Below, one piece after another: positions 39,153-50,098 of a stretch of 64,000 bases of DNA. Numbering within the stretch: the first letter of the stretch is position 1; each line of letters opens with the position of its first letter. The DNA is taken from positions 170,036-234,035 of the forward strand of contig NZ_JAVHZV010000027.1 in the NCBI RefSeq assembly GCF_031119625.1, written 5' to 3'. The position numbers were made by a program, and so were the translations under genes. The notes below the pieces were generated by a model. That model was given only the letters and a program-made list of their open reading frames with translations, did not search any database and was not told the DNA's origin. This DNA is from Pseudomonas sp. G34 (GTDB lineage Bacteria; Pseudomonadota; Gammaproteobacteria; Pseudomonadales; Pseudomonadaceae).

Positions 39153-40082
39153 TCAGCTCTTGAGCAGCGCCGCCAACCCATCACGCAGCGAAGTCTGCGC
39201 CGGCAAGCGGTAACAGGCGGCCAGGCGGCTGTTGTCGGCACGCGAATGGCGAATATCGCCGGCCCGCGCGTCCAGGTGAGTGACCGCCGGCAACCCGCCG
39301 AGCAGCTCGCCGACCTCGGCCAGCAGTTGCTTGAGGCTCACCGCCTGGTTCCAGCCGACGTTCACCGCGCCGGTGGCCGGCTGCCTGGCATCCAGGGCCT
39401 GCAGCAACAGCTCGACCAGGTCGGCAACGTAGAAGAAATCCCGGGTCTGTTCGCCATCACCGAACACGTTGATCGGCAGGCCCTGCCGGGCGCGCTGGGT
39501 GAAGATGCTGATCACCCCGGAGTACGGCGACGACGGATCCTGGCGCGGGCCGAACACGTTGAAGAAGCGAAAGATCGCCGGCTCCAATCCGTGTTGCCGG
39601 GCATAGAATTCCAGGTAGTGCTCGCTGGCCAGCTTGTCCGCCGCGTAGGGCGTCAAGGGCGCCTTGGCGGTCTCTTCGTCGATGGCCACGCCTTCGCCGT
39701 TGTTGCCATACACCGCAGCGCTGGAAGCGAACACCACGCGGCGCACGCCGTGCTCGCGCATGGCCTCGCAGATGTTCAGGGTGCCGATGAAATTGCTCTG
39801 GTGGGTGCTGACCGGGTCGTCCACCGAGGCCTGTACCGAGGCCACGGCCGCCAGGTGCACCACGGCGCTACAACCGGCCACCGCGCGGTTGACCAGGGCG
39901 GCATCGGCGACATCGCCCTCGATAACGCTCAGGCGCTCGTCGTCCAGCGGCAGGTTGCTCAGCTTGCCCATGGACAGATTGTCCAGCACGCGCACGCTAT
40001 GCCCGCGTGCCAGCAGGGCGTCGACCAGGTTGGAGCCGATGAAACCGGCGCCGCCGGTAACCAGGATAGGCTGATCAGACAT
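39153..40082 (-). CDS. NAD-dependent epimerase/dehydratase (extended SDR)
   Basis: A 309-residue SDR with GGAGFIG at residues 10-16, the active-site S121 region FASSAAVYG, and Y146-x3-K150 (YAADK). RDFFYVADLVELLLQALD is a typical substrate-domain segment of UDP-sugar epimerases such as WbpP/GalE types. The ATG was chosen because it begins the Rossmann fold, overlapping the preceding gene's stop by eight bases. It matches PA4068 by order. The sugar nucleotide substrate cannot be told. Confidence 0.87.
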   Translation of the reverse strand: MSDQPILVTGGAGFIGSNLVDALLARGHSVRVLDNLSMGKLSNLPLDDERLSVIEGDVADAALVNRAVAGCSAVVHLAAVASVQASVDDPVSTHQSNFIGTLNICEAMREHGVRRVVFASSAAVYGNNGEGVAIDEETAKAPLTPYAADKLASEHYLEFYARQHGLEPAIFRFFNVFGPRQDPSSPYSGVISIFTQRARQGLPINVFGDGEQTRDFFYVADLVELLLQALDARQPATGAVNVGWNQAVSLKQLLAEVGELLGGLPAVTHLDARAGDIRHSRADNSRLAACYRLPAQTSLRDGLAALLKS

Positions 40083-40959
40083 GGCGGTAGTATTGCTCCA
40101 GCAGGCTCGGCAGGCCGGCACGCCAGGCGCGCGGCTTGACACCGAAGGTGTGAAGGATCTTCTTGCACGCCAGTACGCCGTGCTGCGGCTCTTCCGAGGC
40201 GTCGCCCCTGGCGGCATGGGCCTGGCCGCAGATTTCTTCCAGCAGGTTCTGGCGCAGGTGGCGGGCTTCACTGAGCATCGCCTGGCCCAGCGCCAGCGCG
40301 GTGGTCGCCTCGTGGCCACCGTAGTGGTAGGTGCCCCACAGCGGCGCTGCGCAGTCGAGCTGCTTGAGCACGGCAAGAATCACCCGCGCGGCATCTTCCA
40401 CCGGCGTCGGGTTGCCGCGCCGGTCATCGGCCAGGAACAGCGCCTTGTCACGTTCGGCGCGCACCAGGAAGCGCGCCAGCAGGCCGTCCGGGCTGTCATC
40501 GAGGATCCAGCCGAAGCGCAGCAGCACATGACGCGGGCACAGGGCGCGCACGCTCTTCTCCATGCGCACCAGCACCTGGCCACGCATGCTCAGCGGCTGG
40601 GTTTCGTCCTTTTCGTTGTAGGCAGTGGCCCGGGCACCGTCGAACACTCGGTAGCTCGATGGCTGCAGCAAGCGAATGTCATGGTGCTGGCAGAGTTCGG
40701 CCAGGCGCTCGACGGCGCGCTCCTGGGCGGCGAAACGTTCTTCGCTGACCTTGGAGGCCTGAAACCAGTCGAAATAGTAAGCGAGGTTGATCACCGCATC
40801 AGGGCGGGTATCGTCGACCAACTGAGTCAGGCTGGCGGCATCCCAACCCTGGGCCGGCGGGCGCGGGGCGAGGAAACCGATATCTTCTTCGGCTCCCAGG
40901 CGAATCAACGCCCGACCCAGCGTACTGCCACCACCCAGCAACAACAGGCGCATGCGCAT
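40075..40959 (-). CDS. RmlD-like sugar-nucleotide reductase
   Basis: A 294-residue atypical SDR with GGGSTLG (residues 9-15), SSYRVFDGARATAYNEKDETQPLSMRGQVLVRMEKSVRAL (YxxxK replaced by a divergent pattern), and VEDAARVILAVL plus GTYHYGGHEATTALALGQ, all like dTDP-4-dehydrorhamnose reductases. The absence of a standard YxxxK motif is noteworthy and leaves the activity uncertain. It corresponds to PA4069 by order and is coupled to the downstream epimerase. Confidence 0.82.
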   Translation of the reverse strand: MRMRLLLLGGGSTLGRALIRLGAEEDIGFLAPRPPAQGWDAASLTQLVDDTRPDAVINLAYYFDWFQASKVSEERFAAQERAVERLAELCQHHDIRLLQPSSYRVFDGARATAYNEKDETQPLSMRGQVLVRMEKSVRALCPRHVLLRFGWILDDSPDGLLARFLVRAERDKALFLADDRRGNPTPVEDAARVILAVLKQLDCAAPLWGTYHYGGHEATTALALGQAMLSEARHLRQNLLEEICGQAHAARGDASEEPQHGVLACKKILHTFGVKPRAWRAGLPSLLEQYYRHV

Positions 40960-40992
40960 AACGAAACTAGAAGCTCCACAATCAGATTTGAG

Positions 40993-41103
40993 TCAGGCCC
41001 GGCATGACTGCCTGGGCGGCTGACTCTTGGCAGAGCCCGAACGGTTCAGCCCCATGGCCTGCATTTTGCTGTTTTTACCCCGCGCCGTCACCACCGGCTT
41101 CAT
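40993..41103 (-). CDS. Possible small basic protein (36 aa)
   Basis: A short frame begins KPVVTARGKNSKMQAMGLNR and ends in CRA. It is strongly basic, lies 33 bases upstream of the RmlD-like gene in the same direction, and has only a weak CAGG Shine-Dalgarno. I cannot assign a family. It could be a leader peptide, a genuine small protein, or chance. Confidence 0.3.
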   Translation of the reverse strand: MKPVVTARGKNSKMQAMGLNRSGSAKSQPPRQSCRA

Positions 41104-41200
41104 CTTGACGCGCCTGACCCTGACCAAGGCACGCCCCGGGCAACCCTGCGGCGCGATGCCGGTCTGAATGCCGAGCCGATCAGAAACGAAGGAAGAAAAC

Positions 41201-41548
41201 GTGAGAAAACTGCTGTTCCTGGCCTGCTGCGCGCTACTCGCCTACGGGCTGCTGCGCCCCGAGCCGCCACCCGACCTGTTCGCCGAGTCGGACAAATTCC
41301 TGCACCTGATCGCCTTGGGCGGCTTTTCGCTGGTTACCCGTATCGCCTTTCCCAGCGCCCCTGGCTGGCTGCTGTGGCCGCTGCTGTACATTCAGGCGCC
41401 TCTGCTGGAATGGCTGCAGCACGTGGTTCAGCCGGTGCGCGAGTTCAGCTCGCTGGACGTGCTGGCCAACCTCTGCGGCATCAGCATCGCCCTGCTGCTG
41501 TGGATCTGCCAGGGCCTGCTGCGCAAACGATATTTCAGCACCGCCTGA
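41201..41548 (+). CDS. VanZ-like family membrane protein
   Basis: A 115-residue protein with about four hydrophobic segments. RKLLFLACCALLAYGLL begins the protein, and SDKFLHLIALGGFSLVTRIAF and LLEWLQHVVQPVREFSSLDVLANLCGISIALLLW match the VanZ-like domain, whose HF and E residues (FLHL, EWLQ, R-x-F-S-x-x-D) are conserved. The GTG start with AAGGAAG upstream was preferred over a longer frame. VanZ-like proteins are of unknown biochemical function. Confidence 0.78.
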   Translation: MRKLLFLACCALLAYGLLRPEPPPDLFAESDKFLHLIALGGFSLVTRIAFPSAPGWLLWPLLYIQAPLLEWLQHVVQPVREFSSLDVLANLCGISIALLLWICQGLLRKRYFSTA

Positions 41549-41564
41549 GCCGACTGGCAGAAAG

Positions 41565-41593
41565 CAAAAGGCCCCGCAGTGCGGGGCCTTTTG
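41565..41593. terminator. Bidirectional terminator between vanZ-like gene and ssb
   Basis: CAAAAGGCCCCGC and GCGGGGCCTTTTG form a 13-base stem with a three-base loop and A/T tracts on each side. Confidence 0.9.
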
Positions 41594-41607
41594 CGGTCAG
41601 CGCTCGA

Positions 41608-42111
41608 TCAGAACGGGATGTCGTCGTCGAAGCTGTCGTAGTCCTGGGCCGGCTGCGGCTTTTGCTGCTGCTGCGGGGCGGACTGGCGTGGCGCCTGTTG
41701 CTGCGGCTCGCGCTGCGGTGCCGGGCGCGACTGACGCGGGGCAGAGTCACCACCACCGGCGCCGTCAGGACGGCCACCGAGCAGCTGCATGGTGCCGCCC
41801 ATGTCGACGATGATTTCGGTGGTGTAGCGCTTGATGCCGTCCTTTTCCCACTCGCGGGTCTGCAGCTTGCCCTCGATGTAGACCTGGGAGCCCTTGCGCA
41901 GGTATTCGCCAGCGATCTCGGCGACCTTGCCGAACAGCGACACACGGTGCCACTCGGTTTTCTCGACACGCTGACCGGTCTGCTTGTCCGTCCACTGTTC
42001 GCTGGTAGCCAGGCTCAGGTTGGTCACGGCATTGCCGCTGGGCAGATAGCGCGTTTCCGGATCCTGTCCGCAGGTACCGACCAGAATGACTTTGTTAACC
42101 CCACGGGCCAT
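41608..42111 (-). CDS. ssb: Single-stranded DNA-binding protein
   Basis: A 167-residue protein: N-terminal OB fold (about 1-110, VNKVILVGTCGQDPETRYLPSGNAVTNLSLATS), a Gln/Pro/Arg-rich flexible linker (about 118-155), and the acidic tip DYDSFDDDIPF that binds partner proteins. SSB protects single-stranded DNA in replication, repair and recombination. It lies 15 bases downstream of the YajR-like gene and close to uvrA, as in P. aeruginosa. No obvious LexA box was seen upstream. Confidence 0.96.
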   Translation of the reverse strand: MARGVNKVILVGTCGQDPETRYLPSGNAVTNLSLATSEQWTDKQTGQRVEKTEWHRVSLFGKVAEIAGEYLRKGSQVYIEGKLQTREWEKDGIKRYTTEIIVDMGGTMQLLGGRPDGAGGGDSAPRQSRPAPQREPQQQAPRQSAPQQQQKPQPAQDYDSFDDDIPF

Positions 42112-42126
42112 AACGCTCTCCTACTT

Positions 42127-43515
42127 TCAGCACGTCACCGGCGCCGCTTCGATCAAGCGCTGCAGCGACGTGCGATCCAATTGTTGGGTATCCACTTTCA
42201 CATAGATGGCGGCCTCTTCGACCACCACAACGGCATCCGCCACTCCCGGCGCTGCCTGAATTCGCTCCGCCAGACCTGCTTCCTGCAACGCCGCGCTGGA
42301 GAGCGGCAACCGCAGGCTGGTCACGTACGGCGGTTCACGCATAGTAACAGCAATGGCCAGCCAGAGAACCGTCAACAGCGCACAGCCGGCAAACACGCCA
42401 GCCAGCCCATGGTGCTGATACAGCCAGCCGCCGAGGATACCGCCCAGCGCCGAGCCGAGGAACTGGCTGGTCGAATACACGCCCATAGCCGTGCCCTTGC
42501 CGCCGGCGGGCGCCACCTTGCTGATCAGCGAGGGCAGCGAGGCCTCGAGCAGGTTGAACGCGGTGAAGAACACCACGATGCCCAGCACCAGGTTGCGCAG
42601 ACCATGGCCGAACACCCAGAAGAACAGCTCGCAGGCGAGCAGCACGGCGACCGAGCCGATCAGCACGCGGCGCATCTGGCGTTTCTTCTCGCCGTAGATG
42701 ATGAACGGCACCATCAGGAAGAAGCCACCCAGCAGCGCGGTGAGGTACACCCACCAGTGTTGCTCCTTGGGCAGGCCGCCCTGCTCGACCAGCGCCAGCG
42801 GCAAGGCGATGAAACTGGCCATGAGGATGGCATGCAGGGCGAAGATGGCGAAGTCCAGGCGCAGCAGGTCAGGGTGTTTCAGGGTTGGCCACAACGCCTG
42901 CCTGGCGACGCCCGACTCACGATGCTGCAGCGGGCCGGCACTCGACGGCACCAGGCCGGCGACGATGACGATGCCCAGCAGCGCCATGGCACCGGTGGCC
43001 AGGAACAGCCCGGACAGGCCAAAGGCGCGGGTCAGCAGCGGGCCGACCACCATGGCCACGGCGAACGACAAACCGATGCTCATGCCGATCATCGCCATCG
43101 CCTTGGTGCGGTGCTGTTCGCGGGTCAGGTCGGACAGCAACGCCATCACCGCCGCCGAGATCGCCCCGGCACCCTGCAGCACACGCCCGGCGATCACCCC
43201 CCAGATGGAGTCGGCATTGGCGGCCAGCAAACTGCCTGCGGCGAAGATCAGCAGGCCGAAGTAGATCACCGGTCGCCGGCCGATGCGGTCGGAGATCACC
43301 CCGAAGGGAATCTGCAGGAAGGCCTGGGTCAGGCCGTAGGCGCCGATCGCCAGACCGATCAGGGCCGGGGTTGAACCGGCGAGCTCCTGCCCATAGGTAG
43401 CCAATACCGGCAACACCATGAACATGCCCAGCATGCGGAATGCGAACACCAACGCCAGCCCACCGGCTGCACGAGTTTCCGCGCCACTCATGCGTTCGCT
43501 GTGCGAATCGCCCAT
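42127..43515 (-). CDS. MFS transporter of the YajR type with C-terminal ferredoxin-like domain
   Basis: A 462-residue inner-membrane protein with 12 hydrophobic segments, beginning LALVFAFRMLGMFMVLPVLATYGQ. The cytoplasmic loop signature GVISDRIGRRPVIYFG is clear. After segment 12 a soluble domain of about 70 residues (VTSLRLPLSSAALQEAGLAERIQAAPGVADAVVVVEEAAIYVKVD) resembles the YAM domain of E. coli YajR. The start MGDSHSERMSG was chosen. It is upstream of ssb and divergent from uvrA, as PA4233 in PAO1 (from memory). The substrate is unknown. Confidence 0.87.
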   Translation of the reverse strand: MGDSHSERMSGAETRAAGGLALVFAFRMLGMFMVLPVLATYGQELAGSTPALIGLAIGAYGLTQAFLQIPFGVISDRIGRRPVIYFGLLIFAAGSLLAANADSIWGVIAGRVLQGAGAISAAVMALLSDLTREQHRTKAMAMIGMSIGLSFAVAMVVGPLLTRAFGLSGLFLATGAMALLGIVIVAGLVPSSAGPLQHRESGVARQALWPTLKHPDLLRLDFAIFALHAILMASFIALPLALVEQGGLPKEQHWWVYLTALLGGFFLMVPFIIYGEKKRQMRRVLIGSVAVLLACELFFWVFGHGLRNLVLGIVVFFTAFNLLEASLPSLISKVAPAGGKGTAMGVYSTSQFLGSALGGILGGWLYQHHGLAGVFAGCALLTVLWLAIAVTMREPPYVTSLRLPLSSAALQEAGLAERIQAAPGVADAVVVVEEAAIYVKVDTQQLDRTSLQRLIEAAPVTC

Positions 43516-43702
43516 CGTCGATAACCTGTTGAAACAAGCCGGCGATTCTATCAGTCGAAACCCTACTGGCACAGCAGCGGCGCTTTGCCGCACGGCTGTC
43601 GCCGCCCGTATACTTGGCGGTTTATCCGCCCGCCACACGAGGCTGTGACAAGGGCCTCCGGTTACGACAGCGACGAAAACCCAGTCAGCTTAGAGGTTCC
43701 TT

Positions 43703-46549
<2,847 letters not shown>

Positions 46550-46554
46550 AACGC

Positions 46555-46580
46555 GAAAGCCCCGCAAATGCGGGGCTTTC
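46555..46580. terminator. Terminator between uvrA and ferritin gene
   Basis: GAAAGCCCCGC and GCGGGGCTTTC form an 11-base stem with a four-base loop. It ends uvrA and, on the other strand, the ferritin gene. Confidence 0.88.
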
Positions 46581-46595
46581 TTTGTGCTGCGGTTT

Positions 46596-47060
46596 TTACA
46601 TCTGGCTTTGCAGATACTTCTCCAGGCCCAGCTTGGCGATCAACTGCAGCTGGATTTCCAGCCAATAGGCGTGGTCTTCCTCGGTGTCCTTGAGCTGCAG
46701 CAGGAGGATGTCGCGGGTCTGGTAATCCTGGTGACGCTCGCACAGCTCGATGCCCTTGCTCAGTGCGGCACGCACCTGGTACTCGAGGGCCAGATCCAGC
46801 TTCAGTGCGTCCGGCACGGTCTGCCCGAAGGTGAAGGCGTCCGGCACCATGTCCGGCACGCCTTCCAGAAAGAGGATGCGCTTGAGCAGGGCGTCGGCGT
46901 GCTGGGTCTCCTCCTCCATCTCGTGGTTGATCCGCTCGTAGAGCTTGCTGAAGCCCCAGTCCTCGTACTGCCGCGAGTGGATGAAATACTGATCGCGCGC
47001 GGCCAGCTCCCCCTTGAGCAGGATCTTGAGGTAGTCGATGACTTCGATATGGCCCTTCAT
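46596..47060 (-). CDS. ftnA: Bacterial ferritin (bacterioferritin family lacking heme methionine)
   Basis: A 154-residue ferritin. Diiron ligands E18, E51, H54, E93, E127 and H130 are present. The position that carries the heme-axial methionine (Met52) in true bacterioferritins such as BfrB is threonine here (EETQHAD), so heme binding in the usual way is unlikely. This matches the P. aeruginosa PA4235 product, first named BfrA and later shown to behave as a heme-free ferritin, FtnA. It stores iron. Adjacent katG gives a peroxide/iron defence pair. Confidence 0.9.
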   Translation of the reverse strand: MKGHIEVIDYLKILLKGELAARDQYFIHSRQYEDWGFSKLYERINHEMEEETQHADALLKRILFLEGVPDMVPDAFTFGQTVPDALKLDLALEYQVRAALSKGIELCERHQDYQTRDILLLQLKDTEEDHAYWLEIQLQLIAKLGLEKYLQSQM

Positions 47061-47123
47061 GCGCGGAATCCTTGGTGCAGCGAATGGAATAGGTGAATGC
47101 TCGGCCCATCATCCATTGCGGTC

Positions 47124-47160
47124 AAGCAAAAAGCACAACGCCTCCGCAAGGAGGCGTTGG
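47124..47160 (-). terminator. Intrinsic terminator of katG
   Basis: On the minus strand CAACGCCTCC pairs with GGAGGCGTTG over ten bases with a four-base loop, followed by a TTTTTG tract. Confidence 0.85.
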
Positions 47161-47203
47161 CTAAAGCGACTCACCCAGCCGGGCAGGCGCGCCCGGCCAT
47201 GGG

Positions 47204-49495
47204 TCAGGCGAGGTCGAAGCGGTCGAGGTTCATGACCTTGGTCCAGGCGGCCACGAAGTCCTCGACGAAGCGCGCGTCGGCACTGGCATAGACCTCGGCC
47301 TGGGCGCGCAGGATGGCGTTGGAGCCGAACACCAGGTCGACACGGGTGCCGGTCCACTTGAGCTTGCCAGTCTTGCGGTCACGCCCTTCGAACAGGTTGC
47401 CATCACCGGCCGCCGCCTTCCACGCCGTACCCATGTCGAGCAGGTTGACGAAGAAGTCGTTGCTCAGCACCCCTGGGCGCTCGGTGAGCACGCCATGGCT
47501 TGCACCGCCCACGTTGATGTTGATCGCCCGCAGGCCACCGACCAGTACCGTCAGCTCCGGCGCGGTCAGGGTCAGCAACTGCGCCTTGTCGATCAGCAAT
47601 GCCTCGGCCGGCACGCTGTAGCGGCCCTTGAGGTAGTTGCGGAAGCCATCGGCGATCGGCTCCAGCACGGCAAACGACTCGACATCGGTCTGCGCCTGGG
47701 AGGCATCGCTGCGCCCCGCCGAGAACGGTACCTGCACGGCATGCCCGGCCCTGCTGGCGGCCTGTTCGATACCGGCATTACCGGCCAGCACGATCAGGTC
47801 GGCCAGACTGACCTGCTTGCCACCCGTGGCGGTACGGTTGAACTCGGCGCGGATACCTTCCAGCGTCGCCAGCACCTTGGCCAGTTGCTCAGGCTGGTTG
47901 GCCGCCCAATCCTTCTGCGGTGCCAGGCGAATGCGAGCGCCGTTGGCACCACCGCGCTTGTCGGAGCCACGGAAGGTCGAAGCCGCGGCCCAGGCGGTGC
48001 CAACCAGCTCGGCCACCGACAGGCCGCAGGCCAGCACCTGGGCCTTGAGGGACGCCACGTCGGCGGCGTCGATCAGCGGATGCTGCACCGCCGGCAGCGG
48101 GTCTTGCCACAACAGCTCTTCTTTCGGTACCTCCGGGCCCAGGTAACGGGACTTCGGCCCCAGATCACGGTGAGTCAGCTTGAACCAGGCACGGGCGAAG
48201 GCTTCGGCGAAGGCCTGCGGGTTATCCAGGAAACGCCGGGAGATCTTCTCGTAGGCCGGGTCGAAGCGCAGCGACAGGTCGGTGGTCAGCATGGTGGGTA
48301 CATGCTTCTTCGCCGGGTCATGGGCATCGGGGATGATCGCGTCGGCATTCTTGGCGATCCACTGATGGGCACCCGCCGGGCTCTTGGTCAGCTCCCACTC
48401 GAACTTGAACAGGTTCTCGAAGAAGTTGTTGCTCCACTGCGCAGGCGTGGTCGTCCAGGTGACTTCCAGGCCACTGGTGATGGTGTCGCCGGCCTTGCCG
48501 CTGCCGAACGAGCTGCTCCAGCCCAGGCCCTGTTCTTCCAGGCCAGCGGCTTCGGGCTCGGCGCCAACATGGTCGGCCGGGCCGGCACCGTGGGTCTTGC
48601 CGAAGGTATGGCCGCCGGCGATCAGCGCGACGGTTTCTTCGTCGTTCATCGCCATGCGTGCGAAGGTCTCGCGAATGTCATGGGCGGCAGCGAGCGGATC
48701 CGGGTTGCCTTCCGGGCCTTCCGGGTTCACGTAGATCAGGCCCATCTGCACGGCGGCAAGGGGGTTCTCGAGGTCGCGCCCCTGGCTGTCGGTACGATCC
48801 TGCTCCTGGCCGTGCAGCGCTTCGTCGGCAACCAGCACGCCCTGATCGTCTTCACGGCCAGCCGCGCCCTTGCCGTAGCGCTCATCGCCACCCAGCCAGG
48901 TCTTTTCGGTGCCCCAGTAAACGTCCTGATCCGGTTCCCAGGTGTCCACACGGCCACCGGCGAAACCAAAGGTACGGAAACCCATGGTCTCCAGCGCGAC
49001 GTTGCCGGTCAGCACCATCAGGTCGGCCCAGGAAATCTTCTGCCCGTACTTCTGCTTGATCGGCCACAACAGGCGGCGCGACTTGTCGATGTTGACGTTG
49101 TCCGGCCAGCTGTTAAGGGGCGCGAAGCGTTGCTGGCCACGGCCGGCGCCGCCACGGCCGTCACCCGTGCGGTAGGTGCCGGCAGCGTGCCAGGCCATAC
49201 GGATGAACTGCGGGCCGTAGTGGCCGAAGTCGGCGGGCCACCAGTCTTGCGAATCGGTCATCAGCGCGCGCAGGTCTTTCTTCAGGGCTTCATAGTCCAG
49301 CGAGTTGAAGGCTTCGGCGTAATTGAAGTCCTCACCCAGGGGGTTGGACTTGGAGGAATGCTGGTGCAACAGGTCGACGCGCAGCTGGTTGGGCCACCAG
49401 TCACGGTTGCCTGTACCGCCGCCAGCAGCATGCTTCGGCGTTTCCGGAGAGGCTTTGCCCGAAAAGGGGCATTTGCCTGCGGTGTTGTCACTCAT
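47204..49495 (-). CDS. katG: Catalase-peroxidase KatG
   Basis: A 763-residue bifunctional heme catalase-peroxidase. Distal R99, W102 and H103 (FIRMAWHAAGTYR), proximal H296 (GGHTFGKTHGAG), and the covalent adduct triad W102-Y255-M281 (QMGLIYVNPEGP; ARMAMND) are present. Compared with E. coli and M. tuberculosis KatG as I recall them, about 26 extra residues lie between ERYGKG and LENPLAAVQ (about 207-241). AAGGAGAG precedes the ATG. In PAO1 this site beside ftnA and rplQ holds the monofunctional katA, so a gene replacement or rearrangement is suggested. An OxyR-like site lies upstream. Confidence 0.95.
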   Translation of the reverse strand: MSDNTAGKCPFSGKASPETPKHAAGGGTGNRDWWPNQLRVDLLHQHSSKSNPLGEDFNYAEAFNSLDYEALKKDLRALMTDSQDWWPADFGHYGPQFIRMAWHAAGTYRTGDGRGGAGRGQQRFAPLNSWPDNVNIDKSRRLLWPIKQKYGQKISWADLMVLTGNVALETMGFRTFGFAGGRVDTWEPDQDVYWGTEKTWLGGDERYGKGAAGREDDQGVLVADEALHGQEQDRTDSQGRDLENPLAAVQMGLIYVNPEGPEGNPDPLAAAHDIRETFARMAMNDEETVALIAGGHTFGKTHGAGPADHVGAEPEAAGLEEQGLGWSSSFGSGKAGDTITSGLEVTWTTTPAQWSNNFFENLFKFEWELTKSPAGAHQWIAKNADAIIPDAHDPAKKHVPTMLTTDLSLRFDPAYEKISRRFLDNPQAFAEAFARAWFKLTHRDLGPKSRYLGPEVPKEELLWQDPLPAVQHPLIDAADVASLKAQVLACGLSVAELVGTAWAAASTFRGSDKRGGANGARIRLAPQKDWAANQPEQLAKVLATLEGIRAEFNRTATGGKQVSLADLIVLAGNAGIEQAASRAGHAVQVPFSAGRSDASQAQTDVESFAVLEPIADGFRNYLKGRYSVPAEALLIDKAQLLTLTAPELTVLVGGLRAININVGGASHGVLTERPGVLSNDFFVNLLDMGTAWKAAAGDGNLFEGRDRKTGKLKWTGTRVDLVFGSNAILRAQAEVYASADARFVEDFVAAWTKVMNLDRFDLA

Positions 49496-49576
49496 GTCTC
49501 TCTCCTTACCTGGCCTGATCGTTCCCGACTGAGCGGGATTGGCCTTGAGTATTGACGAGCACAAGCGAAGCGACAA

Positions 49577-49613
49577 ATGAATAACAACTTACAGCACGAT
49601 AGTTTTTTACTAA
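49577..49613. promoter_or_regulatory. Candidate OxyR site upstream of katG
   Basis: Spacing of four tetramers at 11-base intervals fits ATAG-N7-CTAT-N7-ATAG-N7-CTAT, with the last two nearly exact (ATAG, CTAA) and the first two poor, 11 of 16 positions in total. It lies about 80-120 bases before the katG ATG. Confidence 0.35.
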
Positions 49614-49624
49614 AAATGCAGGCA

Positions 49625-49655
49625 TAAAAAAACCGGGCCTGGGCCCGGTTTTCCT
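49625..49655 (-). terminator. Terminator of the ribosomal protein supercluster after rplQ
   Basis: AACCGGGCC and GGCCCGGTT form a nine-base stem, followed on the minus strand by a run of T. It lies 14 bases after the rplQ stop. Confidence 0.92.
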
Positions 49656-49668
49656 TTGCAACGATGCC

Positions 49669-50055
49669 TTACTCGGCAGCTTCTACTGCGCCGCCGACCG
49701 GACGGTCGACCAGCTCAACATAAGCCATCGGGGCATTGTCGCCAGCGCGGAAACCGCACTTGAGGATACGCAGGTAACCGCCCTGACGGGTGGCGTAGCG
49801 CTTGCCCAGATCGTTGAACAGCTTGCCAACGATAGCTTTCGAACGAGTACGGTCGAAAGCCAGACGACGGTTAGCAACGCTGTCTTCTTTAGCCAGGGTG
49901 ATCAGCGGCTCGGCAACGCGGCGCAGTTCCTTGGCTTTCGGCAGAGTAGTTTTGATCAGCTCATGCTCGAACAGCGATACCGCCATGTTCTGAAACATGG
50001 CCTTGCGGTGAGCGCTGGTGCGGCTGAGGTGACGGCCACTTTTACGATGACGCAT
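49669..50055 (-). CDS. rplQ: 50S ribosomal protein L17
   Basis: A 128-residue protein with the diagnostic N-terminus MRHRKSGRHLSRTSAHRKAMFQNM and AKELRRVAEPLITLAKEDSVANRRLAF. It is the last gene of the alpha operon, 43 bases after rpoA, and is followed by a strong terminator. It lines the exit side of the large subunit. Confidence 0.97.
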   Translation of the reverse strand: MRHRKSGRHLSRTSAHRKAMFQNMAVSLFEHELIKTTLPKAKELRRVAEPLITLAKEDSVANRRLAFDRTRSKAIVGKLFNDLGKRYATRQGGYLRILKCGFRAGDNAPMAYVELVDRPVGGAVEAAE

Positions 50056-50098
50056 GGTTCAATTCCTTACCAAACTACACGTTCGGTGATGATGACGA

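Noticed and set aside
41054..41167. 37-codon plus-strand frame upstream of the vanZ-like gene
   Set aside because: No ribosome binding site, and it overlaps the more protein-like minus-strand frame at 40993-41103.
41374..43374. 666-codon plus-strand frame over ssb and the YajR-like gene
   Set aside because: Antisense shadow. The His/Gln-rich translation mirrors membrane-protein codons and overlaps the vanZ-like gene and a terminator.
43516..43702. LexA/SOS box between the YajR-like gene and uvrA
   Set aside because: I looked for CTGT-N8-ACAG. CTGTTGAAACAAG near 43527 has the wrong spacing and right half.
47495..49555. 686-codon open frame on the plus strand opposite katG
   Set aside because: It is an antisense frame produced by high GC at third positions of katG. 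It has no ribosome binding site and its composition (His, Gln, Arg, Gly rich) is typical of such shadows.
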